Origin: Rhodospirillaceae bacterium UBA6608
GTDB lineage: Bacteria; Pseudomonadota; Alphaproteobacteria; Rhodospirillales_A; Casp-alpha2
Reading direction: 5' to 3'
Assembly: GCA_002433335.1 (NCBI GenBank)
Contig: DJHY01000258.1
Coordinates: 1-9,547 of the forward strand
Length of the DNA stretch: 9,547 nt
This document shows, piece by piece, positions 1 through 6,372 of this stretch. A program made the position numbers and the translations under genes. The stretch's first letter is position 1; each line of letters starts with the position of its first letter. The notes below the pieces were generated by a model. It did no database searches. It was not told where the DNA came from and saw only the letters and a program-made list of their open reading frames with translations.

Positions 1-303
1 CGCGGGATCACCATGGTGATCGTCACCCACGACATCGACGAGGCCATCGCCATGGCCGACCGCGTGCTGATCATGTCGCGCAATCCGGGCCGTCTGATCG
101 GCGAGTTGCCGGTCGACCTGCCCTGGCCGCGCGACGGCGGACAGCCGGCGTTCCAGGCCCTGCGTTCCCAGTTGATGGACAGCTTCAAAAGCGCGGAGGA
201 CGAAACGCCCGGCGTGGTCCCCGAAACACAGAAGCCCGAAACACAGAAAACCGAACAACCGAAGCCGACGCTGGTGACGGAAAGCCCGAAAAGCGCTGCC
301 TAA
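1..303 (+). CDS. ABC transporter ATP-binding protein, NitT/TauT class (3' end only)
   Basis: This is the C-terminal 100 residues of an ATPase that energises import at the inner membrane; the 5' part lies before the window. The frame is open from base 1. Visible is the H-loop, VTHDIDEA, followed by MADRVLIMSRNPGRL, which is the typical end of the nucleotide-binding domain in the SsuB/TauB/NrtD family. Walker A, Walker B and the signature motif are outside the window. The last ~30 residues form a hydrophilic Pro/Glu/Lys/Thr-rich tail not usual in the family, partly built from a duplicated PETQK unit. The gene ends 48 bases before the substrate-binding protein gene, so the two are probably co-transcribed. 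The class assignment rests on the H-loop region plus the neighbouring binding protein and permease; the substrate is unknown. Confidence 0.88.
   Translation, partial: RGITMVIVTHDIDEAIAMADRVLIMSRNPGRLIGELPVDLPWPRDGGQPAFQALRSQLMDSFKSAEDETPGVVPETQKPETQKTEQPKPTLVTESPKSAA
220..249 (+). repeat. 15-bp tandem duplication in the ATPase tail
   Basis: Two adjacent copies of a 15-base unit, CCCGAAACACAGAA plus G or A, at 220-234 and 235-249, differ only at the last base. They encode PETQK twice. A third, degenerate unit (TEQPK) follows. The duplication is in frame and lengthens the disordered C-terminal tail of the ATPase. Confidence 0.85.
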
Positions 304-351
304 CGCGGCCCCCCAATTACCGACCCAGTAATTCCCGAAAGGACAGGTGTC

Positions 352-1614
352 ATGAGCACGAAGAAGACCCAGGAAGGCGAGATCACCGCCGACGAGCTGT
401 CGTATCTTGAAAAGCACGAAATGGGACGCCGGGACTTCATCCTCGACTCCCTGGCCTTCGGCGGCCTGGCCGCCAGCCTGGGCATGATGGGCGGGAATGC
501 CGCCTGGGCCAACATGACGCCGCCCAAGGACGAGGTCGTGCGCATCGGCTACCTGCCGATCACCGACGCCACGGTCCTGCTGGTCGCCCATGCCATGGGC
601 TTCTTCGAGGAAGAGGGCCTGAAGGCCGAGAAGCCGACCCTGATCCGCGGCTGGTCGCCGCTGGTCGAAGGCTTCGCCGCCGGCAAGTTCAACCTGGTCC
701 ACTTCCTGAAGCCGATCCCGATCTGGATGCGCTACAACAACAACTTCCCGGTCAAGATCATGTCCTGGGCGCACCTTAACGGGTCGGGCCTGGTCGTCGG
801 CAAGCACACCGGCATCACCACCTTCGCCGAAATGGGCGGTAAGCAGGTTGCCGTGCCGTATTGGTATTCGATGCACAACATCATCCTGCAGATGGGCCTG
901 CGCCACGCCGGTCTGACCCCGGTGATCAAGCCGCAGGGCGAGGCCCTGGCGCCGAACGAGGTCAACCTGCAGGTCATGCCCCCGCCCGACATGCCGCCGG
1001 CCCTGGCCGCCAAGAAGATCGACGCCTTCATCGTCGCCGAGCCGTTCAACGCGGCGGGCGAATTGCTGGCGGGCGGCAAGATGCTGCGCTTCACCGGCGA
1101 CATCTGGCGCAACCATCCGTGCTGCACGATCTGCATGAATGAAAAGCAGGTCGAGGCCAATCCGGAATGGACCCAGAAGGTCATGAACGCGATCGTCAAG
1201 GCCCAGGGCTATGCCCAGGCCAACAAGAAGGAAGTCGCCCATATGCTGTCCAAGGACGGCAAGCGCTACCTGCCGATGAAAGGCAAGGTGGTTGAGCGGG
1301 CGATGACGCTCTACGACACCAAGAGCTACGAAACGCCCAAGGCGATCCAGCATGCCGATTGGCAATCGGGCCGGATCGACTTCCAGCCCTGGCCGTTCCC
1401 GTCGGCGACCAAGCTGATCGTCAACGAGCTTCAGCGCACCCTGGTCGGTGGCGACACCACTTTCCTGCAGAAGATCGACGCCGACTTCGTGGCCAAGGAC
1501 CTGGTCGACTATCGCTTCGTCAAGGCCGCGATGGAAAAGCATAAAGGCTGGCAGGACGCGCCGGGCTTCGACGCCGCCAATCCCTTTGACCGAGAAGAGA
1601 TCGTCGCCCTTTGA
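352..1614 (+). CDS. Tat-exported ABC substrate-binding protein, NrtA/SsuA-like
   Basis: This is the 420-residue periplasmic binding component of the importer. Residues 1-53 form a twin-arginine signal: Arg26-Arg27 in GRRDF, a hydrophobic stretch at about 29-48, then a predicted cleavage after AWA (51-53). The mature part opens with VVRIGYLPITDATVLLVAHAMGFFEEEGL, the type-2 periplasmic-binding start of the NMT1/NrtA/SsuA group. It also contains a PPP-DMPPAL...IDAFIVAEPFN segment resembling the NrtA/CmpA core, and a HPCCTICM segment. At 420 residues it is nearer NrtA/CmpA (about 440) than SsuA (about 320). The start is supported by GAAAGGA at 337-343, 8 bases upstream. The stop overlaps or nearly touches the permease start. 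The ligand is not determined: nitrate, bicarbonate, a sulfonate or another small molecule are all possible for this superfamily. Confidence 0.9.
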   Translation: MSTKKTQEGEITADELSYLEKHEMGRRDFILDSLAFGGLAASLGMMGGNAAWANMTPPKDEVVRIGYLPITDATVLLVAHAMGFFEEEGLKAEKPTLIRGWSPLVEGFAAGKFNLVHFLKPIPIWMRYNNNFPVKIMSWAHLNGSGLVVGKHTGITTFAEMGGKQVAVPYWYSMHNIILQMGLRHAGLTPVIKPQGEALAPNEVNLQVMPPPDMPPALAAKKIDAFIVAEPFNAAGELLAGGKMLRFTGDIWRNHPCCTICMNEKQVEANPEWTQKVMNAIVKAQGYAQANKKEVAHMLSKDGKRYLPMKGKVVERAMTLYDTKSYETPKAIQHADWQSGRIDFQPWPFPSATKLIVNELQRTLVGGDTTFLQKIDADFVAKDLVDYRFVKAAMEKHKGWQDAPGFDAANPFDREEIVAL

Positions 1615-1625
1615 CGAGCACACCG

Positions 1626-2456
1626 ATGACAACCGTAACCGCACATGCTGCCGGCGCGCCCGGCATGATCGACCTGAAGCCGGCCCGCATCGCGGGCTGG
1701 CTGAAGGCCCTGGTAAATCCGCTGGTCGGCATGGCGATCCTGGTCGCCCTGTGGTGGGTCGGCGGCTATGTGATCGCCAACGACCCCGACATGGAGGCTT
1801 TCTCCGCCTTTGCGCCGGGGCCGACCTTTGCCGCGCTGATCGACCTGGTGTCGAGCGGCTCGATCTGGCCGACGATCGGCGCCAGCCTGTACCGCATCCT
1901 GGCGGGCCTGGCCTGGGGCATGCTGATCGGCGTGCCGGTCGGGGTGGTCATCGGCTATTTCTCCGCCGCCATGAATGTCGCTAACGTGCCGTTCCAACTG
2001 TTGCGCATGATCAGCCCCCTGGCCTGGATGCCGATCGCCGTGCTGGCCTTCGCCAGCTGGGATTCGGCGATCATCTTCCTGATCGCCATGGCCACGGTCT
2101 GGCCGATCATTTTCTCGACCGCCCATGGGGTGAAGCGGATCGATCCGAACTGGTTCAAGGTCGCCCGCAACCTGGGCGGCGACAGCCTGCAGATGCTGCG
2201 CCGGATCGTCATGCCCGCGATCATGACCGATGTGCTGGCAGGCATTCGCTTGGCCGTCGGTGTCGCCTGGGTGGTTTTGGTTCCGGCTGAATATCTGGGC
2301 GTGACCAGCGGCCTCGGCTACGCCATCAACGACGCCCGCGATACCCTGGAATACGACACCTTGGCCGCCGTCGTGGTGATCATCGGAGTGATCGGCTACG
2401 GCCTGGACTTCGTCTGCAACCAGCTGATCCGGCGGTGCAATTGGCACACTGACTAA
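1626..2456 (+). CDS. ABC transporter permease, NitT/TauT class (SsuC/NrtB-like)
   Basis: This is the inner-membrane channel subunit, 276 residues with about six hydrophobic segments. The cytoplasmic EAA-type loop that docks the ATPase is at about residues 180-200 ([20 protein letters not shown]). It is followed by [29 protein letters not shown], a very typical SsuC/NrtB ending. ATG at 1626 was chosen. A TTG at 1611, overlapping the TGA stop of the binding protein, would add five residues (MTSTP) and is a real alternative; neither has a strong Shine-Dalgarno sequence. With one permease gene, the transporter would work as a homodimer. The order ATPase, binding protein, permease suggests one operon. 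The 68-base gap to the regulator gene allows read-through. Confidence 0.9.
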   Translation: MTTVTAHAAGAPGMIDLKPARIAGWLKALVNPLVGMAILVALWWVGGYVIANDPDMEAFSAFAPGPTFAALIDLVSSGSIWPTIGASLYRILAGLAWGMLIGVPVGVVIGYFSAAMNVANVPFQLLRMISPLAWMPIAVLAFASWDSAIIFLIAMATVWPIIFSTAHGVKRIDPNWFKVARNLGGDSLQMLRRIVMPAIMTDVLAGIRLAVGVAWVVLVPAEYLGVTSGLGYAINDARDTLEYDTLAAVVVIIGVIGYGLDFVCNQLIRRCNWHTD

Positions 2457-2524
2457 GCCGTTGCCCGACAAAATCGGGAGACCGCGCAATTTTTGACATT
2501 GTTAGAAATCCCGGGAGTGTTACG

Positions 2525-4258
2525 GTGTCAGTTGACAATTTCGAACATTCTCTGCCCGGGATTTTTCACGACATGTCGGCTGCCAATCCTTCCCCCCATT
2601 CCGAAACGGACGTCGGCGGGGCGGATCTTGTCGTCGTGCATGAAGCGGTCAAGCTGATCGGCCAGGCGGCGACGCCGGAAATCGCGATCAGCAGCATCCT
2701 GCGCCTGATGTCGCAAATGTTGGGCCTGAACCGGGGTCGGGTGTTGCTTCCAGTGCCGGGCGGCGATGCCCTGCGGATCCGCTATTCCTACGGACTGACT
2801 GACGAAGAACGCGCCCGCGGAACCTACGGCATCGGCGAGGGCATTACCGGCACCGTCTACACCACCGGCCAGCCCGCGGTGGTCCAAAACGTGGATGAAG
2901 AACCCAATTTCCTGTTCCGCGCCGTCGACCGCGCGACCCTGCCGCCGGAAACGGTCGCCTTCATCGCCGTGCCGGTCATGGACGGCGACATCCCGATGGG
3001 GGTGCTGGGCGCGCACCGCATTCGTCTGCGCCCGCGCAGCATCAACGCCGATCTGGTGATCCTGCGCATCCTGGCGACGCTGATCGCCCAGATGCTGAAG
3101 ATCAATGCCCTGATCGACGAGCGCACCAGCCGCCTGGCCGAAGAGAACAAGGAGCTGAAGGACGCCCTGGACCAGCAGCAGGAAGGGCACGGCATCCTGG
3201 GCGAAAGCCAAGCCATCCGCGACGCGCTGCGTCAGGTTCTGCGTGTTGCCGACACGGGCGTGACCGTTCTGTTGACCGGCGAGTCCGGGACCGGCAAGGA
3301 GCGCTTCGCGCAAATCCTGCATCTCAACAGTTCGCGCAAGGACAACCCGTTTCTGGCCATCAACTGCGCCGCCATTCCCGAACAGCTTTTGGAATCGGAA
3401 TTGTTCGGCCACGAACGCGGTGCCTTCACCGGTGCCTCGGCGATGAAGATGGGCAAGCTGGAACTGGCCAAGGGCGGAACCTTGTTCCTCGACGAAATCG
3501 GCGACATGAACCTGGAGCTTCAATCGAAGCTGCTGCGCGTGCTGGAAAACAAGGTGATCCAGCGGGTCGGCGGGGTGAAGGACATTCCGGTCGATGTTCG
3601 CATCGTCGCCGCGACCCATAAGAATTTGCAACAGGCGGTCAACGCCGGGTCCTTCCGCATGGACCTGTTCTATCGGCTCAACGTGTTTCCGCTGCATCTA
3701 CCGCCGCTGCGCGACCGCGACGGCGATATTCGTATCTTGGTCCGCCACATCCTGCTCAAGGCCAATCAGGAATACGGCCGTAACACGATCCTCAGCAAAG
3801 GCGTGATGACGCGGTTCGAGGGCTATAACTGGCCCGGCAACATCCGCCAGTTGGAAAACGTGGTGAAGCGCGCGGTCCTGATCGCCCAGGATGGGGTGAT
3901 CACCGTGCCCGATATTGAATCCATCCTGCGTCAGGAAGCCTCGATCAGCTATCACCTGGAGGCCGGCCAGCCGACCGCGCCGCAATTTCCCGCGCCCCAG
4001 CCGACGTCCTTTCAGGCCCCGCCGGCTCAGGTCCAACCGCAACCGAATTGGGGGCATCCCGCCGCACAGCACGGCGGCTATCCCAATGCTTATGCCGCGC
4101 CGAATGCCCGGCCCTATGCCTGGGTCGATCCGGACGAACGGGAAACCCTGATCGAGGCGCTGCGTAGTACCGGCGGCAACAAGACGCGGGCCGCGATGGC
4201 GCTGGGGATGACCGCGCGGCAGTTCCGGTATCGCCTGGAAAAGCTGGGCATCAGCTAA
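2525..4258 (+). CDS. NifA-like sigma54-dependent activator (GAF, AAA+, Fis HTH)
   Basis: This 577-residue enhancer-binding protein opens RNA polymerase-sigma54 complexes by ATP hydrolysis. A GAF domain spans about residues 35-195; its [19 protein letters not shown] stretch is very NifA-like. A short coiled linker (200-218) follows. The AAA+ domain spans about 222-465: Walker A GESGTGKE (252-259), GAFTGA sigma54-contact loop (299-304), Walker B LFLDEIGD (320-327), arginine region [14 protein letters not shown] (377-390) and sensor [12 protein letters not shown] (436-445). A Pro/Gln/Ala-rich linker (about 475-535) leads to a Fis-type HTH (about 550-575, [20 protein letters not shown]). The only cysteine is Cys281, so the cysteine cluster of oxygen-sensitive rhizobial NifA is absent. 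GTG is preferred as start because GGGAG (2513-2517) lies 7 bases upstream; ATG at 2573 is an alternative. It probably controls the sigma54 promoter at 4465. It could be a NifA paralogue rather than NifA itself. Confidence 0.92.
   Translation: MSVDNFEHSLPGIFHDMSAANPSPHSETDVGGADLVVVHEAVKLIGQAATPEIAISSILRLMSQMLGLNRGRVLLPVPGGDALRIRYSYGLTDEERARGTYGIGEGITGTVYTTGQPAVVQNVDEEPNFLFRAVDRATLPPETVAFIAVPVMDGDIPMGVLGAHRIRLRPRSINADLVILRILATLIAQMLKINALIDERTSRLAEENKELKDALDQQQEGHGILGESQAIRDALRQVLRVADTGVTVLLTGESGTGKERFAQILHLNSSRKDNPFLAINCAAIPEQLLESELFGHERGAFTGASAMKMGKLELAKGGTLFLDEIGDMNLELQSKLLRVLENKVIQRVGGVKDIPVDVRIVAATHKNLQQAVNAGSFRMDLFYRLNVFPLHLPPLRDRDGDIRILVRHILLKANQEYGRNTILSKGVMTRFEGYNWPGNIRQLENVVKRAVLIAQDGVITVPDIESILRQEASISYHLEAGQPTAPQFPAPQPTSFQAPPAQVQPQPNWGHPAAQHGGYPNAYAAPNARPYAWVDPDERETLIEALRSTGGNKTRAAMALGMTARQFRYRLEKLGIS
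2526..2537. promoter_or_regulatory. Inverted repeat TGTCA-GT-TGACA over the regulator start
   Basis: A perfect 5-base inverted repeat overlaps the GTG start codon of the NifA-like gene. A further TTGACATTGTTA element lies at 2493-2504. The same TGTCA/TGACA halves are concentrated in the control region after the gene, so this may be an operator for autoregulation. The spacing (N2) differs from the N5 and N1 arrangements downstream, and the short repeat could be chance. Confidence 0.3.
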
Positions 4259-4334
4259 GGCATTTCCCAATCCATTTGTGGACAGGTTCTTTGGGCGGCG
4301 TATCCCTCTGTCCGAACTTGCCAATCTTTCGGCT

Positions 4335-4351
4335 TTGTCAGGATGTGACAA
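4335..4351. promoter_or_regulatory. Inverted repeat TTGTCA-N5-TGACAA, likely activator site
   Basis: A perfect 17-base dyad centred about 150 bases before the predicted transcription start. It overlaps a second dyad, TGACA-A-TGTCA (4346-4356), and the TGT-N10-ACA match at 4344. A further perfect palindrome, GACAATTGTC, lies at 4379-4388. Position and symmetry fit upstream activator sites for a Fis-type HTH dimer. Which of the overlapping dyads is bound cannot be decided from sequence. Confidence 0.5.
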
Positions 4352-4359
4352 TGTCAACA
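4344..4359 (+). promoter_or_regulatory. NifA-type upstream activator site, TGT-N10-ACA
   Basis: TGTGACAATGTCAACA matches the established NifA consensus TGT-N10-ACA exactly. Its centre is about 140 bases upstream of the predicted start of the sigma54 promoter, within the usual range for such sites. The consensus is short, so a chance match is possible, but the adjacent NifA-like gene and promoter raise its value. Confidence 0.5.
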
Positions 4360-4423
4360 ATTGGGCGATGAGTGGGGCGACAATTGTCAGCTTCGGATAA
4401 ATTGAAATTGCTGAATTTGACCA

Positions 4424-4436
4424 TAACCATCTGATT
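4424..4436 (-). promoter_or_regulatory. IHF-like site between activator site and promoter
   Basis: TAACCATCTGATT fits the reverse complement of the IHF consensus WATCAANNNNTTR at all but one specified position (C instead of T at 4431). It sits in an AT-rich stretch between the TGT-N10-ACA site and the -24 element, where IHF commonly bends DNA at NifA-activated promoters. Confidence 0.4.
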
Positions 4437-4464
4437 TAAAATGACTAATTATCTTTTGGAAGAA

Positions 4465-4482
4465 TTGGCATGTTGCCTGCAA
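4465..4482 (+). promoter_or_regulatory. Sigma54 (-24/-12) promoter for the OsmC operon
   Basis: TTGGCATGTTGCCTGCAA carries the invariant GG (4467-4468) and GC (4479-4480) with exactly 10 bases between them. It matches TGGCACG-N4-TTGCW except for T in place of C at the sixth position and C in place of T at the -14 side. Transcription should start near 4492, giving a leader of about 85 bases. It lies directly downstream of a sigma54 activator gene and plausible activator sites. Confidence 0.8.
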
Positions 4483-4576
4483 TGGGGAAGGCAGGCAAAG
4501 GCGCCGACACGTGCCGTGCGATGTCACGGCGGTCGTAGCCGATCCGTCACAGACCATGATCAACCGGAGATAATCC

Positions 4577-5125
4577 ATGAGCACTGCCACCGCCGCACAG
4601 ACCATCACCACCTATCTGCGCCCGATCGATAGCGAGGGCCTGAAGGCCTTTGCGGAAAAGGGCCGCAACAATCCGGAATCCCGCGGCACCAACAAGGTGC
4701 ATACGGTGACCGAAGGTCAGTATCGCACCATCAGCCACGTCAACGATCATGAAGTCGTGGTCGACGAGCCGCTGCATCTGTTCGGTCAGGATACGGCTCC
4801 GGCGCCGGGCGAAATCGTTCTGTCCGGCCTGGGCGGTTGCCTGGCCGTCGGCATCACCGCCGTCGCCACGGCGCGGGGCGTGAAGCTGAGCAAGCTGGAA
4901 GTCTTCCTGGAAGGCGACATCGGCAATCCGGCCGCCTGGGGCGCCGGTGGGGCCGATCGCCAGCCGAGCCAGATGGGCTTTCAGGAAATTCGCGTGAAGG
5001 TGCTGGTCGAAGGCGACGCCTCCCGCGAAGAGCTGGACGATATCGTCAAGCACGCCAACTACTATTCGCCGGTTGCCAACACCATGCGCAACCCGATCCC
5101 GTTTGAAATCAGCCTCGCTGACTAA
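4577..5125 (+). CDS. OsmC-fold protein with a single cysteine
   Basis: A 182-residue cytosolic protein of the OsmC/Ohr superfamily, whose founding members are thiol peroxidases for organic hydroperoxides. The core is visible as GEIVLSGLGGCLAVGITAVATARG (78-101), with Cys88 at the peroxidatic cysteine position on the central helix. The C-terminal block HANYYSPVANTM (159-170) corresponds to the family's CPVS-T segment, but Ser164 replaces the second cysteine. Cys88 is the only cysteine in the protein, so the classic two-cysteine peroxidase cycle is unlikely. It may act with an external thiol or do something else. At 182 residues it is longer than typical OsmC (about 140), through an N-terminal extension of about 40 residues. 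GGAG at 4566-4569 supports the ATG. It is the first gene after the sigma54 promoter. Confidence 0.85.
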   Translation: MSTATAAQTITTYLRPIDSEGLKAFAEKGRNNPESRGTNKVHTVTEGQYRTISHVNDHEVVVDEPLHLFGQDTAPAPGEIVLSGLGGCLAVGITAVATARGVKLSKLEVFLEGDIGNPAAWGAGGADRQPSQMGFQEIRVKVLVEGDASREELDDIVKHANYYSPVANTMRNPIPFEISLAD

Positions 5126-5137
5126 AGGTTACCCGCA

Positions 5138-5190
5138 CCCCGGATGGCGGGCCGACGGAACCATCGTCGTCGGTCCGCCTTCCTCCGGGG
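5138..5190 (+). other. Strong intercistronic hairpin
   Basis: GGCGGGCCGACG (5146-5157) pairs with CGTCGGTCCGCC (5168-5179), 12 pairs with one G-U and a 10-base loop. After a small internal loop (1 against 4 bases), CCCCGGA (5138-5144) pairs with TCCGGGG (5184-5190). There is no following T run, so this is not a classic intrinsic terminator. It could be an attenuator, an RNase-processing or mRNA-stabilising element that sets different levels of the OsmC protein and the genes behind it. Confidence 0.6.
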
Positions 5191-5223
5191 CGGCAGATTT
5201 CGAAACTACTTTCTCCGCTAGGC

Positions 5224-6372
5224 ATGGAGGGTCCCTTGGACAGCGTCGCCGAACAGACTTCGTCATTTCCCTGGCTTGAGGACGCAGACGTTCTCGCCGG
5301 TGTCACAGAAGTCGCGCAGGGCCCCTTGGCCGAAGCCGCATATCGCATCGACCAGGAACACTATTATCCCACCGACATCATGGCCTCGCTCGGCGAGGCC
5401 GGTGCCTTCGGTGTTCATCTGGATCGCTATGGCGGTCGCTACGATCTGGCGCTCAAGGCGATGAGCGAAATCGCCCGGGTCTGCGGATCGACCGGGTTCC
5501 TGACCTGGTGCCACGATGCCTGCGGCCTGTACATGGAACAGTCGGGCAATCCGGCGTTGCTGGCGCGGTTGGACGATCATGCCCGGGGCCGCACCATGGG
5601 CGGCACGGGCCTGTCCAATCCGATCAAGTCGCTGACCGGGATCGAAAAGATGATCCTTACGGCCAAACCGGTCGCCGGCGGCTATGTCGTCAACGGCACC
5701 TTGCCCTGGGTCAGCCATATCGCGCGCGGTCAGTACTGCGGCGTGTTGGCCGGGGTCGACGACGGCGGCGATGCGCCGTCGCGCGAAATCATGTTCCTGC
5801 TTGATCTGGACGAGCGTGTCGACCTCCGTCGCTGCCCGGAATTTTCGGGCATGGAAGGGACCAGCACCTGGGCCATTCCCCTGGTCGATTACTTCGTCAG
5901 CGAAGCTCAGATCATCGCCGACCCGGCGGTGCCGTTCATCAAAAAAGTCCGCTCGGCCTTCATCCTGTTGCAGATCGGTTGGGCGCAGGGTGTGATCCAG
6001 GGATCGATCGATTCCATCGACGAGGTCGAGGACGTGCTCGGTCATGTGAACCAATATCTGGACGCCCGCCCGGACGAACTTCGCGCCGAACTGGACGACC
6101 TGACGACGCGGGCGACGTCGCTTTGCGCCGATCCTTATTGCGAGGACAAGGACTTCTTCCTGCAGGTTCTGGACGCCCGCGCCCAGGCGGCGGAACTGGC
6201 GCTGAAGGCGTCGCAGTCGGCCCTGTTGCACCAGGGCGCGCGCGGTTACTTGATGAAAGCTGCCCCGCAACGGCGCATCCGCGAAGCCCATTTCGTGGCC
6301 ATCGTCACCCCGGCGATCAAGCATATCCGCTGGGAGATGGCCAAGCTGATGCGCGAGGAGATGCCCGCATGA
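5224..6372 (+). CDS. Acyl-CoA dehydrogenase-fold flavoprotein, possible monooxygenase
   Basis: A 382-residue cytosolic flavoprotein of the acyl-CoA dehydrogenase superfamily, close to the usual 380-400 length. It has the N-terminal helical region, a central beta part containing [20 protein letters not shown] (131-150) and [14 protein letters not shown], and a C-terminal helical bundle ending [24 protein letters not shown]. By eye that last block aligns with the family segment holding the catalytic glutamate (IYEGTSQIQ in medium-chain enzymes), but here it reads IVTPAIKHI (360-368) with no glutamate. This points to the DszC/SfnC-like flavin-monooxygenase branch or another non-beta-oxidation role. 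ATG 5224 has no Shine-Dalgarno upstream. TTG 5236, with GGAGGG at 5226-5231, is a plausible true start four codons in. The stop overlaps the next start by four bases (ATGA). Confidence 0.8.
   Translation: MEGPLDSVAEQTSSFPWLEDADVLAGVTEVAQGPLAEAAYRIDQEHYYPTDIMASLGEAGAFGVHLDRYGGRYDLALKAMSEIARVCGSTGFLTWCHDACGLYMEQSGNPALLARLDDHARGRTMGGTGLSNPIKSLTGIEKMILTAKPVAGGYVVNGTLPWVSHIARGQYCGVLAGVDDGGDAPSREIMFLLDLDERVDLRRCPEFSGMEGTSTWAIPLVDYFVSEAQIIADPAVPFIKKVRSAFILLQIGWAQGVIQGSIDSIDEVEDVLGHVNQYLDARPDELRAELDDLTTRATSLCADPYCEDKDFFLQVLDARAQAAELALKASQSALLHQGARGYLMKAAPQRRIREAHFVAIVTPAIKHIRWEMAKLMREEMPA

Larger units (their letters stand above)
4259..4576. promoter_or_regulatory. 318-base intergenic control region
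   Basis: No convincing gene lies here. The stretch from about 4385 to 4465 is much richer in A+T than its surroundings. In order it holds a 6-base inverted repeat (GGACAG 4280-4285 / CTGTCC 4308-4313) that could be the 3' end of the regulator transcript, a cluster of TGTCA/TGACA palindromes (4335-4389), an IHF-like site, a -24/-12 promoter, and a leader of about 85 bases. The leader contains a small hairpin (GCCGTG 4513-4518 / CACGGC 4525-4530). GGAG at 4566-4569 serves the next gene. Confidence 0.75.

Noticed and set aside
2442..2466. TGGCAC followed by TTGCCC before the regulator gene, resembling a -24/-12 promoter
   Set aside because: GG and GC are separated by 18 bases instead of the required 10.
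1509..2489. 326-codon open frame on the minus strand over the permease
   Set aside because: Its product is rich in His, Asp, Gly and Arg with no domain, as expected for the antisense of a GC-rich membrane protein gene.
2464..2494. Small hairpin CCCGA/TCGGG followed by TTTTT, as a terminator after the permease gene
   Set aside because: The stem has only 5 pairs and the T run begins 11 bases later; too weak to call.
2493..2521. TTGACA as a -35 for a sigma70 promoter of the regulator gene
   Set aside because: No -10-like hexamer at a usable distance, and the start would fall at or after the start codon.
2528..3697. Long open frame on the minus strand opposite the regulator gene
   Set aside because: It mirrors a gene with clear domains and high third-position GC; its product is low-complexity, Gln/Asp/Arg-rich, with no recognisable family.
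4280..4313. GGACAG/CTGTCC inverted repeat as an intrinsic terminator after the regulator gene
   Set aside because: The loop is 22 bases and there is no T run; kept only as a remark in the control-region entry.
4441..4632. Short open frame across the sigma54 promoter
   Set aside because: Its start lies upstream of the predicted transcription start, it has no ribosome-binding site and it overlaps the OsmC gene out of frame.
5263..6324. 353-codon minus-strand open frame over the flavoprotein gene
   Set aside because: Antisense shadow; the opposite strand encodes a full-length recognisable enzyme with a coupled downstream gene.
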